Assembly: GCF_900188415.1 (NCBI RefSeq)
Contig: NZ_FZNV01000002.1
Coordinates: 291,339 to 355,338 of the forward strand
DNA length: 64,000 nucleotides
Source of the DNA: Maribacter sedimenticola
GTDB lineage: Bacteria; Bacteroidota; Bacteroidia; Flavobacteriales; Flavobacteriaceae
Reading direction: 5' to 3'
Positions within the stretch are counted from its first letter, which is position 1, and each line of letters opens with the position of its first letter. Positions 27,769-37,125 of this stretch are shown here, piece after piece. The notes below the pieces were generated by a model, which was not told the DNA's origin, searched no databases, and saw only the letters and a program-made list of their open reading frames with translations. The translations under genes and the position numbers were made by a program.

Positions 27769-28143
27769 TTACCAGAAATTATGAAAAGGAAATATAAGAT
27801 TAGACTTTCTGTGTCTGATCAGTAGGGTAGTAAAGTAATTGTTGTACTGCTTAAAACTAGAATAAAAGAAAAGTTCTTGGTTACTGTTTAGCAGGCTAAA
27901 ATACGATAGCGATAGTTTAAAATCTATGGTAATACTTTCGGTGCTATCGGAAAATGTTATCTGGGGCTGTTGTGCATGCGGGGACAGGGCCCTTGAGGAG
28001 GCCTTTAAAATTTGGTTTTGACCTTCATTCTGGACTACATGGATTTCGTTAACGGTGGAAGCATTGTCCGCTGCGTTAAACAACCCAAAACTAAACGTTA
28101 AGAGAAGTGTAAAAACCTTAAGTAATTGACCCACTTTTTTCAT
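27769..28143 (-). CDS. Hypothetical exported protein
   Basis: This is a protein of about 124 residues. The signal-like N-terminus MKKVGQLLKVFTLLLTFSFG LFNAAD suggests export. The mature part has no known motif; its tail is basic and aromatic (RHRKSNLIFPFHNFW). I place the start at the ATG at 28143, one base after the antiporter stop codon; a TTG start 12 bp upstream would overlap the antiporter. The tight spacing implies cotranscription with the antiporter. It might be a small outer-surface or inner-membrane accessory protein, but nothing shows this. Confidence 0.55.
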   Translation of the reverse strand: MKKVGQLLKVFTLLLTFSFGLFNAADNASTVNEIHVVQNEGQNQILKASSRALSPHAQQPQITFSDSTESITIDFKLSLSYFSLLNSNQELFFYSSFKQYNNYFTTLLIRHRKSNLIFPFHNFW

Positions 28144-28144
28144 G

Positions 28145-29617
28145 TTATGCGACAAAATTTTGGTCGAGAATTTGATTCACTTCTTTCAAACTATCTTCAT
28201 TATCCAACAACAATACCAAGATATCGTTTGCCTTAATAACGGTAGCGCCTCCGGGACGTACAAATTTATTATCCCTTTTGATCATTACAATAAATGCGGA
28301 CCTTGGGAAATGCAGATCAATAATTCGTTTATCGACCGCAAAACTATTTTCAGGAATAGTCACCTCTTCCATTTCGGACTTGGGGAGGTTTAAAATATAC
28401 CGATCATTCTCTGTAATTGGCTTCACTTCATCTGGCAAGGCCACATGCAACCATTTTGCGAATATAGAAAGTGTGGTTCCTTGTATAAGAACAGAGGTTA
28501 CGGAAATAAAGAATACGATGTTAAAAATCATATTTGCTTTATCTATACCGGCCAATAATGGGTAAGTGGCGAACACAATGGGTACGGCACCGCGTAGACC
28601 TACCCAAGAAATATAAAACCGTCTACGCATTCTCATCTTAAAAAACATTAAGCTTAGAAATACACTTACGGGGCGCGCCACAACGATCAAGAATACGGAA
28701 ATAAGGATTCCAAGTCCCATATACGGGATGATTTCTGAGGGAAATACCAAAAGTCCTAATGTAAGGAACAATACAATTTGCATTAGCCAAGCCAAACCAT
28801 CGAACATTTTTATAATGGTAGACTTATGGATCAAATCTTGATTGCCCAGATACACTGCACAAATATAGATGGCAAGGAAACCATTACCACCAACGGCGTC
28901 CGTGGCAGAAAAGGTAATGAACATTAGCGCTATGACCAACACGGGATACAGACCTTCAAACCCAAGTTTAATCTTGTTGATGATAATCTCGCTCAATTTC
29001 CCAAATGCAAATCCGCCAATTCCACCCAAAACCATTTGCTGTAGGAACAAGGGTATAATAGAGAACACACTTAAATCTTGATTGATGACCAAGGTCAAGA
29101 AAGCAAGCGTGAGTACATAGGCCATTGGATCATTACTACCGCTTTCCAACTCCAAGGTGGGCCGTAAGTTGTTTTTAAGGGCTAAATTTTTTGACCTCAA
29201 TATAGAGAATACCGCCGCCGCATCTGTTGATGAGACTATAGAGCCAAGCAACATACTTTCATAGATGGTGAAATCCGTAATATAGTACACAAAGGTACCT
29301 AGGGTAACCGCGGTAAGCAATACCCCAAGGGTAGAAAGTACCAAGCCTTCCTTTAAAATAGGTTTAACCGCTTTCCAGTGGGTATCCAGGCCACCACTAA
29401 ATAGGATAAAATTAAGCGATACAATTCCTATGAACTGTGCAAGTTGTGGATCATTGAACCTAATGCCGCCAATACCGTCCGATCCTGCCAACATACCTAT
29501 GGCCAAGAATAGAATAAGGGTAGGCACACCAAACTTATACGAGGTTTTCCCGACTATAATGCTAATAAATAGCAATAAGGAGCCCACCAGTAATATGTTT
29601 TCTATGGTTAAATTCAT
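28145..29617 (-). CDS. K+/H+ antiporter, CPA1 family with RCK_C domain (NhaP2/CvrA type)
   Basis: This is a 490-residue inner-membrane protein. Residues 1-385 form about twelve helices of the Na+/H+ exchanger fold, with LFSGGLDTHWK and the ion-site segments SIVSSTDAAAVFS and ELESGSNDPMAYVL. The C-terminal 90 residues contain a TrkA-C/RCK_C domain (FPRSAFIVMIKRDNKFVRPGG) that binds regulatory ligands in this group. It probably extrudes K+ (or Na+) in exchange for protons and regulates turgor. The gene just downstream starts one base after its stop. Confidence 0.92.
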   Translation of the reverse strand: MNLTIENILLVGSLLLFISIIVGKTSYKFGVPTLILFLAIGMLAGSDGIGGIRFNDPQLAQFIGIVSLNFILFSGGLDTHWKAVKPILKEGLVLSTLGVLLTAVTLGTFVYYITDFTIYESMLLGSIVSSTDAAAVFSILRSKNLALKNNLRPTLELESGSNDPMAYVLTLAFLTLVINQDLSVFSIIPLFLQQMVLGGIGGFAFGKLSEIIINKIKLGFEGLYPVLVIALMFITFSATDAVGGNGFLAIYICAVYLGNQDLIHKSTIIKMFDGLAWLMQIVLFLTLGLLVFPSEIIPYMGLGILISVFLIVVARPVSVFLSLMFFKMRMRRRFYISWVGLRGAVPIVFATYPLLAGIDKANMIFNIVFFISVTSVLIQGTTLSIFAKWLHVALPDEVKPITENDRYILNLPKSEMEEVTIPENSFAVDKRIIDLHFPRSAFIVMIKRDNKFVRPGGATVIKANDILVLLLDNEDSLKEVNQILDQNFVA

Positions 29618-29727
29618 GCGTTCAAAGTGCCAATTTTACACCTGCAAATTTACTGTATTGATTGTATTAAGCTATGTATTGTACGGTTTTGTTTATATAA
29701 TTTTTGACATCGAATTATGGAGTGGTA

Positions 29728-30519
29728 CTAATTGTGCTTTTTATAGTTTTCCACGAGTTGAAGTACGTTATAATACGCTGCATATTGTGCTTTGATTTTG
29801 GCATTACTACGTCGACTGGGGCTATAGTTGCCATTGGTAATAGTTACTTTCTGCACGGGAAAATTTAATTGATGGGCCAGTAGACATAATAAAAAATCCA
29901 ATCCCCATTTCATATCATAGGAGACTACAATGGGCAGTTGCAAAAGTTGTTCAATGACACTTTTTGTGAATAGTACCGTTCCTGAAGAAACAGGGTTGTA
30001 ATTTTTAATTTTTAAACCTTCCATTAGATAGACCCTCATTTTTTCTTGCTCCGAAATTTCCAGTGGTGATAGTTGGCTTTGATCTGCAACAAAGCGTTCA
30101 CCTATAAGAATTTGTATTTTGCTGGATCTGTTTTGCTCAATGAACTCCAAGAACATTGAAATGGCCAATTTATGGGGTACATCGGTATCCATATCACATT
30201 TTAGAATATAATGTGGTCCTAGGGACAGCGCGGTTTGCAATAATCTTTTGGTTGAGGTTACGATTCCCATATTGCTTTCATTACTCAAAATTGTGATATC
30301 TACCGGATTGTTTTTGGCAATTTATTTTAAAATAGCCAGGGAACTATCCGTACTGCAATCGTCCAAGACCAAGATTTGAAAAGAAAAGGCAGGGTATTCA
30401 AGAAGATGTGAAGTAATTTGTCTTAACGTATGTTCTATATGAAACTCCTCATTATAGCAAGGGATGACAAGGGTTATGGAAATTGGTTCAGGTAATTGTA
30501 TTGGTTGATCGTGGTTCAT
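29728..30519 (-). pseudogene. Glycosyltransferase family 2 gene interrupted by one in-frame stop
   Basis: Reading from the ATG at 30519, the GT2 start is clear (ISITLVIPCYNEEFHIE, VLDDCSTDSS) but ends after 65 codons at a TAA (30322-30324). The same frame continues with IAKNNPVDITILSNESNMG, KCDMDTDV (the second acidic motif) and on to a stop at 29728, for a full length of about 263 codons. Removing one codon restores a normal GT2 protein, so this is a single nonsense change (GAA or AAA to TAA would suffice) or a sequencing error. The 3' part could only be made from an internal TTG. Confidence 0.8.
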
Positions 30520-30823
30520 AAATTAAAAAAGATGGCAAATTTGACCCATAACAATAAAGACCTTAAATTAAGGTAAAACAGATAAAATATAGGTACAATA
30601 AAGAGAAAGCTATAATAGGTGCAATGGTGTCATTTAAAAATGTCAATCTGACATTTTTGAAAAAAGAAAATTTGACATCACTTCTGATAATTTGACAGAA
30701 TTTATAATTGAATCATAATCAACTTATGGTATTGTTCTAATTTGGTATTTAATTTGCTTGTATGATAATGAAGTCTATACGATTTCAGATTTGAAATAAT
30801 GTTTAATTTAAAATTTTGTAGTT
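30520..30823. other. Promoter region of small heat-shock gene
   Basis: This 304-bp gap lies between the broken glycosyltransferase gene (minus) and the Hsp20 gene (plus). It holds a cluster of TGTCA/TGACA pentamers between 30628 and 30697, described separately, and AT-rich DNA. No open frame of note is seen. Confidence 0.6.
30628..30697 (+). promoter_or_regulatory. TGTCA/TGACA cluster, possible stress operator
   Basis: Five pentamers sit in 70 bp upstream of the Hsp20 gene: TGTCA at 30628 and 30641, TGACA at 30649, 30673 and 30693. The middle pair forms a perfect 10-bp inverted repeat (AAAAATGTCA, 30636-30645, and TGACATTTTT, 30649-30658). The last two lie in TTTGACA direct repeats 20 bp apart. 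Confidence 0.5.
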
Positions 30824-31300
30824 ATGAGCAATTTAGTAACTGTTCCTAAAAACGGAAGTTTAACAAACACTACTTCAAATGTAAACTTCCCATTATGGTC
30901 TAATTGGATCGATGATTTGTTTAACCGGGATTTACCATCGGTATTCACCTCTAATTTTAATACCGGAATAACCTTACCTAAAGTAAACATCAAGGAAACT
31001 GCCGATGCCTTTATGGTGGAGATGGCAGTACCGGGTCTTAAAAAATCTGATTTTCATATTGACCTAGATAATCAAGTTTTGTCCATATCTACGGAAACCA
31101 AGGAAGATAAGGAAGAAAAAAATTCCAATTATACACGAAGGGAGTTTGGCTATGCTTCTTTTAAAAGATCATTTACTTTACCTGAAACCGTAGATGATGA
31201 TAAGATCAATGCCAATTACACGGATGGTATTTTAAGTATTCTCTTGCCCAAAAAAGAAGAGGCCAAACAAAAGCCGGCAAGGAATATTAAAATTTCTTAA
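30824..31300 (+). CDS. Small heat-shock protein (Hsp20/alpha-crystallin family)
   Basis: This 158-residue chaperone has an N-terminal arm (WSNWIDDLFNRDLPSVF), then the alpha-crystallin domain from about residue 52 (NIKETADAFMVEMAVPGLKKSDF), the conserved FKRSFTLPE strand, and the 'A-x-x-x-x-G-x-L' motif as NANYTDGILSILLPK. The basic C-terminal tail ends KPARNIKIS. Such proteins hold unfolding proteins under heat or oxidative stress. The upstream TGACA cluster may control it. A perfect 9-bp hairpin lies downstream before the DUF2158-like gene. Confidence 0.95.
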   Translation: MSNLVTVPKNGSLTNTTSNVNFPLWSNWIDDLFNRDLPSVFTSNFNTGITLPKVNIKETADAFMVEMAVPGLKKSDFHIDLDNQVLSISTETKEDKEEKNSNYTRREFGYASFKRSFTLPETVDDDKINANYTDGILSILLPKKEEAKQKPARNIKIS

Positions 31301-31323
31301 TTACAGTTTAAAGAATGGTATAA

Positions 31324-31345
31324 TAGGAGGCCAATAGGCCTCCTA
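31324..31345 (+). promoter_or_regulatory. Perfect hairpin without T-tract between hsp20 and the next gene
   Basis: TAGGAGGCC (31324-31332) and GGCCTCCTA (31337-31345) form a 9-bp GC-rich stem with loop AATA. No T-run follows, so it is unlikely to be an efficient intrinsic terminator; it may protect the hsp20 mRNA 3' end or tune readthrough. Confidence 0.55.
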
Positions 31346-31381
31346 ACTACCAAAATGTTCAATCATTTAAAAGGTAGTATT

Positions 31382-31648
31382 ATGTCAAGAAAGTTTAAAC
31401 CAGGTGATTGGGTAAAGGTCAAAGGATTGCTCAATTCGCCTAAAATGCAAGTGCTCAAATACGTTTCAAAAAAGAATCCCATCTTTGGCGTTTTATATAA
31501 TAATAGCTACGTAGAATGTGTATGGTACCAAAATGGTGAACGAAAGTCAGACATTTTCCATCAGTACAAGTTGGTACATGCCATGGATACCGGTGGACTG
31601 TTCATAACGGTGCCAATAAAATCAAAAACAACATATTCTAAAATATAG
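31382..31648 (+). CDS. DUF2158 (YodC)-like small protein
   Basis: This protein has about 88 residues from the ATG before SRKFKPGDWVKVKG. The pattern 'F-x-x-GD-x-V-x-x-K', then YVECVWYQNGERKSDIFHQYKLV resembles the DUF2158 family, in which a conserved 'V-x-C-x-W-F/Y' strand precedes the C-terminal acidic/hydrophobic strand. It probably forms a small beta barrel; function is unknown. An ATG nine codons upstream is possible but its residues do not fit the family. It lies 81 bp after hsp20 on the same strand, so stress coregulation is possible. Confidence 0.65.
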   Translation: MSRKFKPGDWVKVKGLLNSPKMQVLKYVSKKNPIFGVLYNNSYVECVWYQNGERKSDIFHQYKLVHAMDTGGLFITVPIKSKTTYSKI

Positions 31649-31710
31649 CATGCTGAATTTTTAAGCCATATAAACCACAGTCAAATTTATATAACGGGTA
31701 CCATTAATTA

Positions 31711-32580
31711 TTAATAGACTTCATATTCTTTTTTGTAGGCCAAGGGCGTACGTTGGGTAATGTTCTTAAACTGTTTATTGAAATTGGATAAGGTAGAAAA
31801 TCCACTTTCATAGCAAGCCTGGGATACATTCATTTTCTGTTCTATAAGCAGTTTACAGGCATGGCCTATGCGTATTTCGCTCACAAATTCAGAAAATGAT
31901 TTATTGGCATGAAGTTTAAAATATCTACTAAACGAGGTAGGTGTCATATTGGTCAATTGAGCCAGTTCATCCAATGTCATCCTACGTTTAAAATTATTCA
32001 TTACAAAAGCATAGACATTGAACATACGTTGGGTATCGGCTTCGCGTAGGGTATTGGTATAACCGGGGCTGGCCAATATACCATATTCCTTGGTTTGGCT
32101 AATGAAGTCCAGTATTTTTAATAGATGTAGAATTCCTTCAAAGCCATCTTTGTCCAATAACTCCAGCATTAATTTCTGTAAAATTGTGGCGGTCGTGCCA
32201 GTAAATTCCATACCCCTACGACTTTTATGAAACACCTGTCTTAAGCGTATGGCCTCATCGGTCTTCAATAAATTCTCCCCCAAAAAATTTTCATGGAAAT
32301 AAATTACCACCCCTTTGGACCATGCAATATTTTTTTCCTGTTCATGCACATGCTCACTACGCCACATGTGTGGTAGATTTGGACCTGTAAAGGTAATATC
32401 TCCCGCTTTATAGGATTTTACGTTATCACCAATAAACCTGGTGCCACTTCCTTCCAGCACAAGGAACAATTGATATTCAGAATGAAAGTGCCAGTGTGGG
32501 TCAAAAACCGGTTCGTTCAACGTTCTAGCCAAATAGGCCTTTGTTTCTGGAATCGGAGATTTTTGAAGAGCAGATTTCAT
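31711..32580 (-). CDS. AraC-family transcriptional regulator with cupin sensor domain
   Basis: This is a 289-residue regulator. The N-terminal half is a cupin-like sensor (FDPHWHFHSEYQLFLVLEGSGTRFIGD), and the C-terminal 100 residues are an AraC double helix-turn-helix (MTLDELAQLTNMTPTSFSRYFK and NVSQACYESGFSTLSNFNKQFK). Cupin-AraC proteins usually sense a sugar and activate adjacent catabolic genes. It diverges from the ThuA-dehydrogenase/epimerase/oxidoreductase operon across 160 bp and is the natural candidate regulator of that operon. Confidence 0.92.
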   Translation of the reverse strand: MKSALQKSPIPETKAYLARTLNEPVFDPHWHFHSEYQLFLVLEGSGTRFIGDNVKSYKAGDITFTGPNLPHMWRSEHVHEQEKNIAWSKGVVIYFHENFLGENLLKTDEAIRLRQVFHKSRRGMEFTGTTATILQKLMLELLDKDGFEGILHLLKILDFISQTKEYGILASPGYTNTLREADTQRMFNVYAFVMNNFKRRMTLDELAQLTNMTPTSFSRYFKLHANKSFSEFVSEIRIGHACKLLIEQKMNVSQACYESGFSTLSNFNKQFKNITQRTPLAYKKEYEVY

Positions 32581-32740
32581 TAAAGTGTTACAAATTGAAA
32601 GGTCGTAATTGCATACTAATTTATCAATAAAACTATCATTTATAAAATGAAATGATAAAATACAGTCAGTATGTGGTAAATAAGAGTGATTTTCAAGGTA
32701 CTATTTTATGTAATATTGAGATAACAAAACAACGCTCATT

Positions 32741-35700
32741 ATGAAAATCAACTACCCGTCGCTCAAAGTACTAATTATACTCTTGTTTTTTGCGGCATGT
32801 TCACCCACCGAAAAGAAACAAACGGATGATGCTCCTCGAAGGATAGAACTTTTATTCTTAGGACATGAAATAGAGCACCATAACTCAAGGGAATATTTTC
32901 CAATATTGGCTTCGGCGTTGACCAAGGATGGTATTAATATATCGTATACAGAAAAGCCTTCTGACCTAAATACCGAAAATCTTGCAAAATATGACGGACT
33001 CATTGTGTATGCCAATCATGAGGAATTGGAAAAAGCAGAGGAGAACGCCCTGCTCAATTTTGTAAAGGAAGGTAATGCGTTTATTCCTATTCATTCCGCT
33101 AGCTTCTGTTTTAAAAATTCTCCTGAATACATCAATTTGGTAGGGGCGCAATTCATGAGTCACGATACCGGTACCTTTACTGCGGATATTGTAGATAAGT
33201 CACATCCTATCACAAAAAATCTGACCCCTTTTGAAACATGGGACGAAACCTATGTACATGATAAAATTGCAGATGATATTACCGTTTTAATGGAAAGGGT
33301 TGAGGAAGACCATCGTGAACCTTGGACATGGGTTAAACGTTTAGGAGAGGGTAAGGTTTTTTATACCGCTTATGGACATGATGAACGAACATGGCAGAAC
33401 AAAGGATTTCAGGACTTGGTAAAGAACGGAATACTTTGGGCGGTCAATGATCAGGTAAAAAAGAATTGGGAGGGTTTTATGAAAGATATGCCGACCTTAA
33501 CTTATGAGGAACGCGCAAATATTCCCAATTATGAGAAGAGAGATCCCGCGCCAAAATATCAATTACCGTTGTCGCCAGAAGGATCAAAGAAATTAATTCA
33601 GGTTCCTGCCGGTTTCAAAGTTGAACTATTTGCTTCGGAGCCACAGATTATTAATCCAATTGCTATGAACTGGGATGAAAAAGGTAGGCTATGGGTCATT
33701 GAAACCGTAGATTATCCCAATACGGTACGTAATGATAATAGTGAAGGTGATGATAAAGTGAAAATTTTGGAGGATACCAACGGAGACGGTAAGGCAGATA
33801 AGGTAACCATCTTTGCGGATAAATTGAATATACCTACCAGTTTTACCTTTTATGACGGAGGCATTGTCGTATCGCAAGCTCCACATTTTATTTTTTTAAA
33901 GGACACAGATGGTGATGATAAGGCCGATGTAAAAGAGATTCTTATAGACGGTTGGGGTACGTTCGATACCCATGCAGGACCGTCCAATCTACAATATGGT
34001 ATAGACAATAACCTTTATGGGGTAGTAGGATATTCCGGGTTTGACGGTGAGATTTTTGGAGAGGAATATAAATTCAATCAAAATGTATACAAGTTTCATC
34101 CCAAGCGTAAGACGTTTGAAGTATTGACCAATACTAGCAACAATACGTGGGGTTTGGGGCTTACAGAGGATAATTCAATTTTTGCATCCACGGCCAATAA
34201 TACCCATAGTGTATTTGTAGGGATTCCTAATGCCACCTTGGACCATGTAGAAGGTATTGGAAAAGACGGAAGTGCAAAAATAGACGGCCATTATTTTATG
34301 CAGCCTATTACGCCCAACGTAAGGCAAGTAGATGTTTTTGGAGGATTTACGGCAGCTGCTGGCCATCATTTCTATACCGCAAGGGCATATCCAAAGGAAT
34401 ATTGGAACCGTATTGCTTTTGTATGTGAGCCAACCGGTGGTGTGGTGCATCAAGCAAAAATTGTAAGGGATGGCGCAGGATATTTGGAAGAAGATGCAGG
34501 AAATCTATTTGCCTCCTCAGATGAGTGGAGTTCACCTGTAGATGCTAAAACCGGCCCTGATGGTGCCGTTTGGATAGCGGATTGGTATAATTTTATTGTA
34601 CAGCATAACCCCACGCCCAATACGGAAAGGGGTGGTTATGATGCCGAAAATGGAGAGGGAAATGCCTATGTTAATCCGTTACGTGATAAAGGACATGGAA
34701 GAATCTGGCGTATTGTACCCAAACATGATTATACCTATGAGGAAATGCAATTATCCAAGGATGACCCAGACGCTCTACTCGAAGCTTTGGGTAGCGATAA
34801 TCAATTTTGGAGGTTAACGGCACAGCGCCTATTGGTAGAAAGAGGTAAGACAGATGTGTTGAACGATCTATATAAATTGGTAAATACCAAACAAGTAGAT
34901 GATGAAGGCTTAAGCAATGCGGCAATGCATGCCCTTTGGACTATTGATGGTTTGGATGCCATGGATACCGATAGCAATGCAGTGGGTGTTGTTAAGGGAG
35001 CTTTGTACCATAAAGCCTCTGCAGTACGTAAGGCGGCCATTCAGTTATTGCCTAAGAATGATGATAGTGATGATGCATTGTTCAAGGCCAATACTTTAAA
35101 TGATCGCGATCCCAATGTACAATTGTCCGCCCTTATCTATTTTACATCAAGGCCATCATCACAAAAAGTAGGTTCATTACTACACGATCTTGGAAAAAAT
35201 GATGAAGTTATCAATGACCTATGGTTGTTTAAAGCGTTATATGCCGCTGCGGCAAAACATGTAAGTGGATATCTAAATGCATTTATGGAAGCAAATCCCG
35301 GTTTTAAAGCTCCCGGTAATGAGGTTAGCGATTTTAGTTCGCCAACATATGACGATAGCAACTGGGAGTCTATGGAAATTCCCCAGTATATAGAGGATGC
35401 CGGTTTGGACATGGACGGTGTAATTTGGTTTAGAAAAGAAGTAAATGTACCGGGCGCAATGGCAAAAGAGGCCAGTATTCTTTCCCTGGGACCTATTGAT
35501 GATTCTGATATTACGTACGTTAACGGTGTTGAAGTTGGTGGAATGGCTTCTAGTTATAGTTCCAATAGAACTTATGATATTCCCAAGGGAGTCTTAAGGT
35601 CAGGAAAAAACACAATTGCCGTAAGGGTAGAGGATAATGGTGGAGAAGGTGGACTTTATGGTAATTTTTGGCAATTATATATTAAATCAGGTGATGAGTT

Positions 35701-36232
35701 GATCAGGATTCATGGACAATGGAAATATAAGGTAGAAAAAAATAGTACTGGGCAATTGGCCAAAACATATTCCAACACCGATATCGCCACGCTATTGATG
35801 AAGTATTATGGAGAAGGTGCCACAGAATCTTTGGCAGATGAAATAGAGGATGACAATGCTAAAGTCATACAGATGAAAACCATCACCAATGAAATGAAAT
35901 ATGATGTAACTCAATTTAGGGTTAAGGCGGGTGAACAAGTTGCCTTGGTTTTAGAGAATCCTGATTTTATGCAGCATAATCTAGTAATTACCAAACCCGG
36001 AAAAAAAGAGGTAGTGGGTACCGCGGCGGATAAGATGGCCGCTGACCCTAATGCGGCACAGTTAAATTATGTACCACAAATGAGTGATGTTCTTTTTGCG
36101 ACACCATTGTTGAATCCAGATGAAACCTATACCCTAAAGTTCAAAGCTCCTTCTACGCCGGGGGAATATCCTTTCATTTGTACGTTCCCTGGGCATTGGA
36201 GAATTATGCAAGGGGTAATGATTGTAGAATAA
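32741..36232 (+). CDS. ThuA / PVC-type dehydrogenase / azurin-like multidomain lipoprotein
   Basis: This is a 1163-residue lipoprotein (lipobox FFAAC, C20). Visible domains in order: ThuA-like, about 35-235 (RIELLFLGHE, GLIVYANH, WETYVHDKI); a PVC-type glucose/sorbosone-dehydrogenase propeller, about 270-670 (VPAGFKVELFASEP, MNWDEKGRLWVIE); HEAT-like helices, about 690-840; a GH2-type jelly roll, about 860-1000 (WFRKEVNVPG); and an azurin-like cupredoxin from about 1035. The copper ligands read as in azurin: His in MQHN, C1147, H1152 and M1156 within CTFPGHWRIM. The CxxCH haem site found in many PVC relatives is absent. It probably oxidises a sugar in the periplasm and passes electrons to its own copper domain. 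Confidence 0.88.
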   Translation: MKINYPSLKVLIILLFFAACSPTEKKQTDDAPRRIELLFLGHEIEHHNSREYFPILASALTKDGINISYTEKPSDLNTENLAKYDGLIVYANHEELEKAEENALLNFVKEGNAFIPIHSASFCFKNSPEYINLVGAQFMSHDTGTFTADIVDKSHPITKNLTPFETWDETYVHDKIADDITVLMERVEEDHREPWTWVKRLGEGKVFYTAYGHDERTWQNKGFQDLVKNGILWAVNDQVKKNWEGFMKDMPTLTYEERANIPNYEKRDPAPKYQLPLSPEGSKKLIQVPAGFKVELFASEPQIINPIAMNWDEKGRLWVIETVDYPNTVRNDNSEGDDKVKILEDTNGDGKADKVTIFADKLNIPTSFTFYDGGIVVSQAPHFIFLKDTDGDDKADVKEILIDGWGTFDTHAGPSNLQYGIDNNLYGVVGYSGFDGEIFGEEYKFNQNVYKFHPKRKTFEVLTNTSNNTWGLGLTEDNSIFASTANNTHSVFVGIPNATLDHVEGIGKDGSAKIDGHYFMQPITPNVRQVDVFGGFTAAAGHHFYTARAYPKEYWNRIAFVCEPTGGVVHQAKIVRDGAGYLEEDAGNLFASSDEWSSPVDAKTGPDGAVWIADWYNFIVQHNPTPNTERGGYDAENGEGNAYVNPLRDKGHGRIWRIVPKHDYTYEEMQLSKDDPDALLEALGSDNQFWRLTAQRLLVERGKTDVLNDLYKLVNTKQVDDEGLSNAAMHALWTIDGLDAMDTDSNAVGVVKGALYHKASAVRKAAIQLLPKNDDSDDALFKANTLNDRDPNVQLSALIYFTSRPSSQKVGSLLHDLGKNDEVINDLWLFKALYAAAAKHVSGYLNAFMEANPGFKAPGNEVSDFSSPTYDDSNWESMEIPQYIEDAGLDMDGVIWFRKEVNVPGAMAKEASILSLGPIDDSDITYVNGVEVGGMASSYSSNRTYDIPKGVLRSGKNTIAVRVEDNGGEGGLYGNFWQLYIKSGDELIRIHGQWKYKVEKNSTGQLAKTYSNTDIATLLMKYYGEGATESLADEIEDDNAKVIQMKTITNEMKYDVTQFRVKAGEQVALVLENPDFMQHNLVITKPGKKEVVGTAADKMAADPNAAQLNYVPQMSDVLFATPLLNPDETYTLKFKAPSTPGEYPFICTFPGHWRIMQGVMIVE

Positions 36233-36251
36233 TTGAGGAATAAATATAGCA

Positions 36252-37115
36252 ATGATGAAAAGTAACATAACATTTGGCGTAAGTACTTGGTTGTGGCAGT
36301 CACCGTTTACGACCAATTCGATCGCACTTTTTCCCAAGATAAAAAGTATGGGTTTTGATGTGGTGGAAATTCCATTGGAAAACCCTTCGCTTGTAGATGT
36401 TGCCCAAGTTAAACAGGCTTTAAGCGATAATGGTTTAACGCCTACCGTATGTATTGTATTTGGGGATGATAAGGATTTGACCGCGGAAGACCCAATTCTC
36501 CATGAAAATTGTTTTGAATTTGCCAAAAGATGTTTTGAACAGGCAAAAGCCTTGGAGGTTGATTTTGTGGCAGGTCCATTATATGCAGCCGTAGGTAAGG
36601 CCAGGTTGGCAACAGATGAACAACGTAAAATAGAATGGGATAGATCGGTAAAGAATTTAGGAAAGCTTGCATCCCTGGCTCGGGAACATGCATTACAAAT
36701 TGCATTGGAACCCTTGAACAGGTTTGAGTCCGACCTTATAAATACCGCAGATGAAGTAATGCGCTTAATTGGGGACATCAATGAAGATTGTGTTAAAGTT
36801 GCGTTAGATGGTTTTCATATGACCATAGAGGAAAACAACATACGTAAGGCCATAAACTCCGTTGGTGATAAATTGATACATGTACAGGTTTCTGAAAACC
36901 ATAGGGGAATTCCGGGAACCGGTCTAACTCCTTGGCAAGATTTTGCTGATGGTCTAAAGGATATTGAGTATAACGGCGCAATGGTAATTGAAAGTTTTAC
37001 ACCAGAAATAAAGGAGTTGGCCGCTGCTGTAAATATCTGGAGAAAATTAGCCGATGACCAAGATTCTTTTGCTAAACAAGGATTGGAATTTTTAAAAAGA
37101 ACGTTTAACGATTAA
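36252..37115 (+). CDS. Sugar phosphate isomerase/epimerase (ketose 3-epimerase-like TIM barrel)
   Basis: This is a 287-residue TIM-barrel protein. The four metal ligands of the D-tagatose/D-allulose 3-epimerase group are visible: E153 (LEPLNRFE), D186 (ALDGFH), H210 (LIHVQ) and E247 (VIESF), plus the SENHRGIPGTG segment. The spacing matches that group closely. It likely epimerises or isomerises a free or keto sugar. The start has two Met codons in a row; either could be used. It lies 19 bp downstream of the ThuA fusion and 10 bp upstream of the Gfo/Idh gene. Confidence 0.88.
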   Translation: MMKSNITFGVSTWLWQSPFTTNSIALFPKIKSMGFDVVEIPLENPSLVDVAQVKQALSDNGLTPTVCIVFGDDKDLTAEDPILHENCFEFAKRCFEQAKALEVDFVAGPLYAAVGKARLATDEQRKIEWDRSVKNLGKLASLAREHALQIALEPLNRFESDLINTADEVMRLIGDINEDCVKVALDGFHMTIEENNIRKAINSVGDKLIHVQVSENHRGIPGTGLTPWQDFADGLKDIEYNGAMVIESFTPEIKELAAAVNIWRKLADDQDSFAKQGLEFLKRTFND

Positions 37116-37125
37116 GAGATCAAAA

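Noticed and set aside
30322..30324. In-frame stop as selenocysteine or programmed readthrough.
   Set aside because: The codon is TAA, not TGA, and no recoding structure is visible; a nonsense mutation or sequence error is simpler.
32741..36232. Haem-binding CxxCH motif expected for a PVC-type cytochrome fusion.
   Set aside because: I read through the protein and found no CxxCH; the terminal domain is cupredoxin-like instead.
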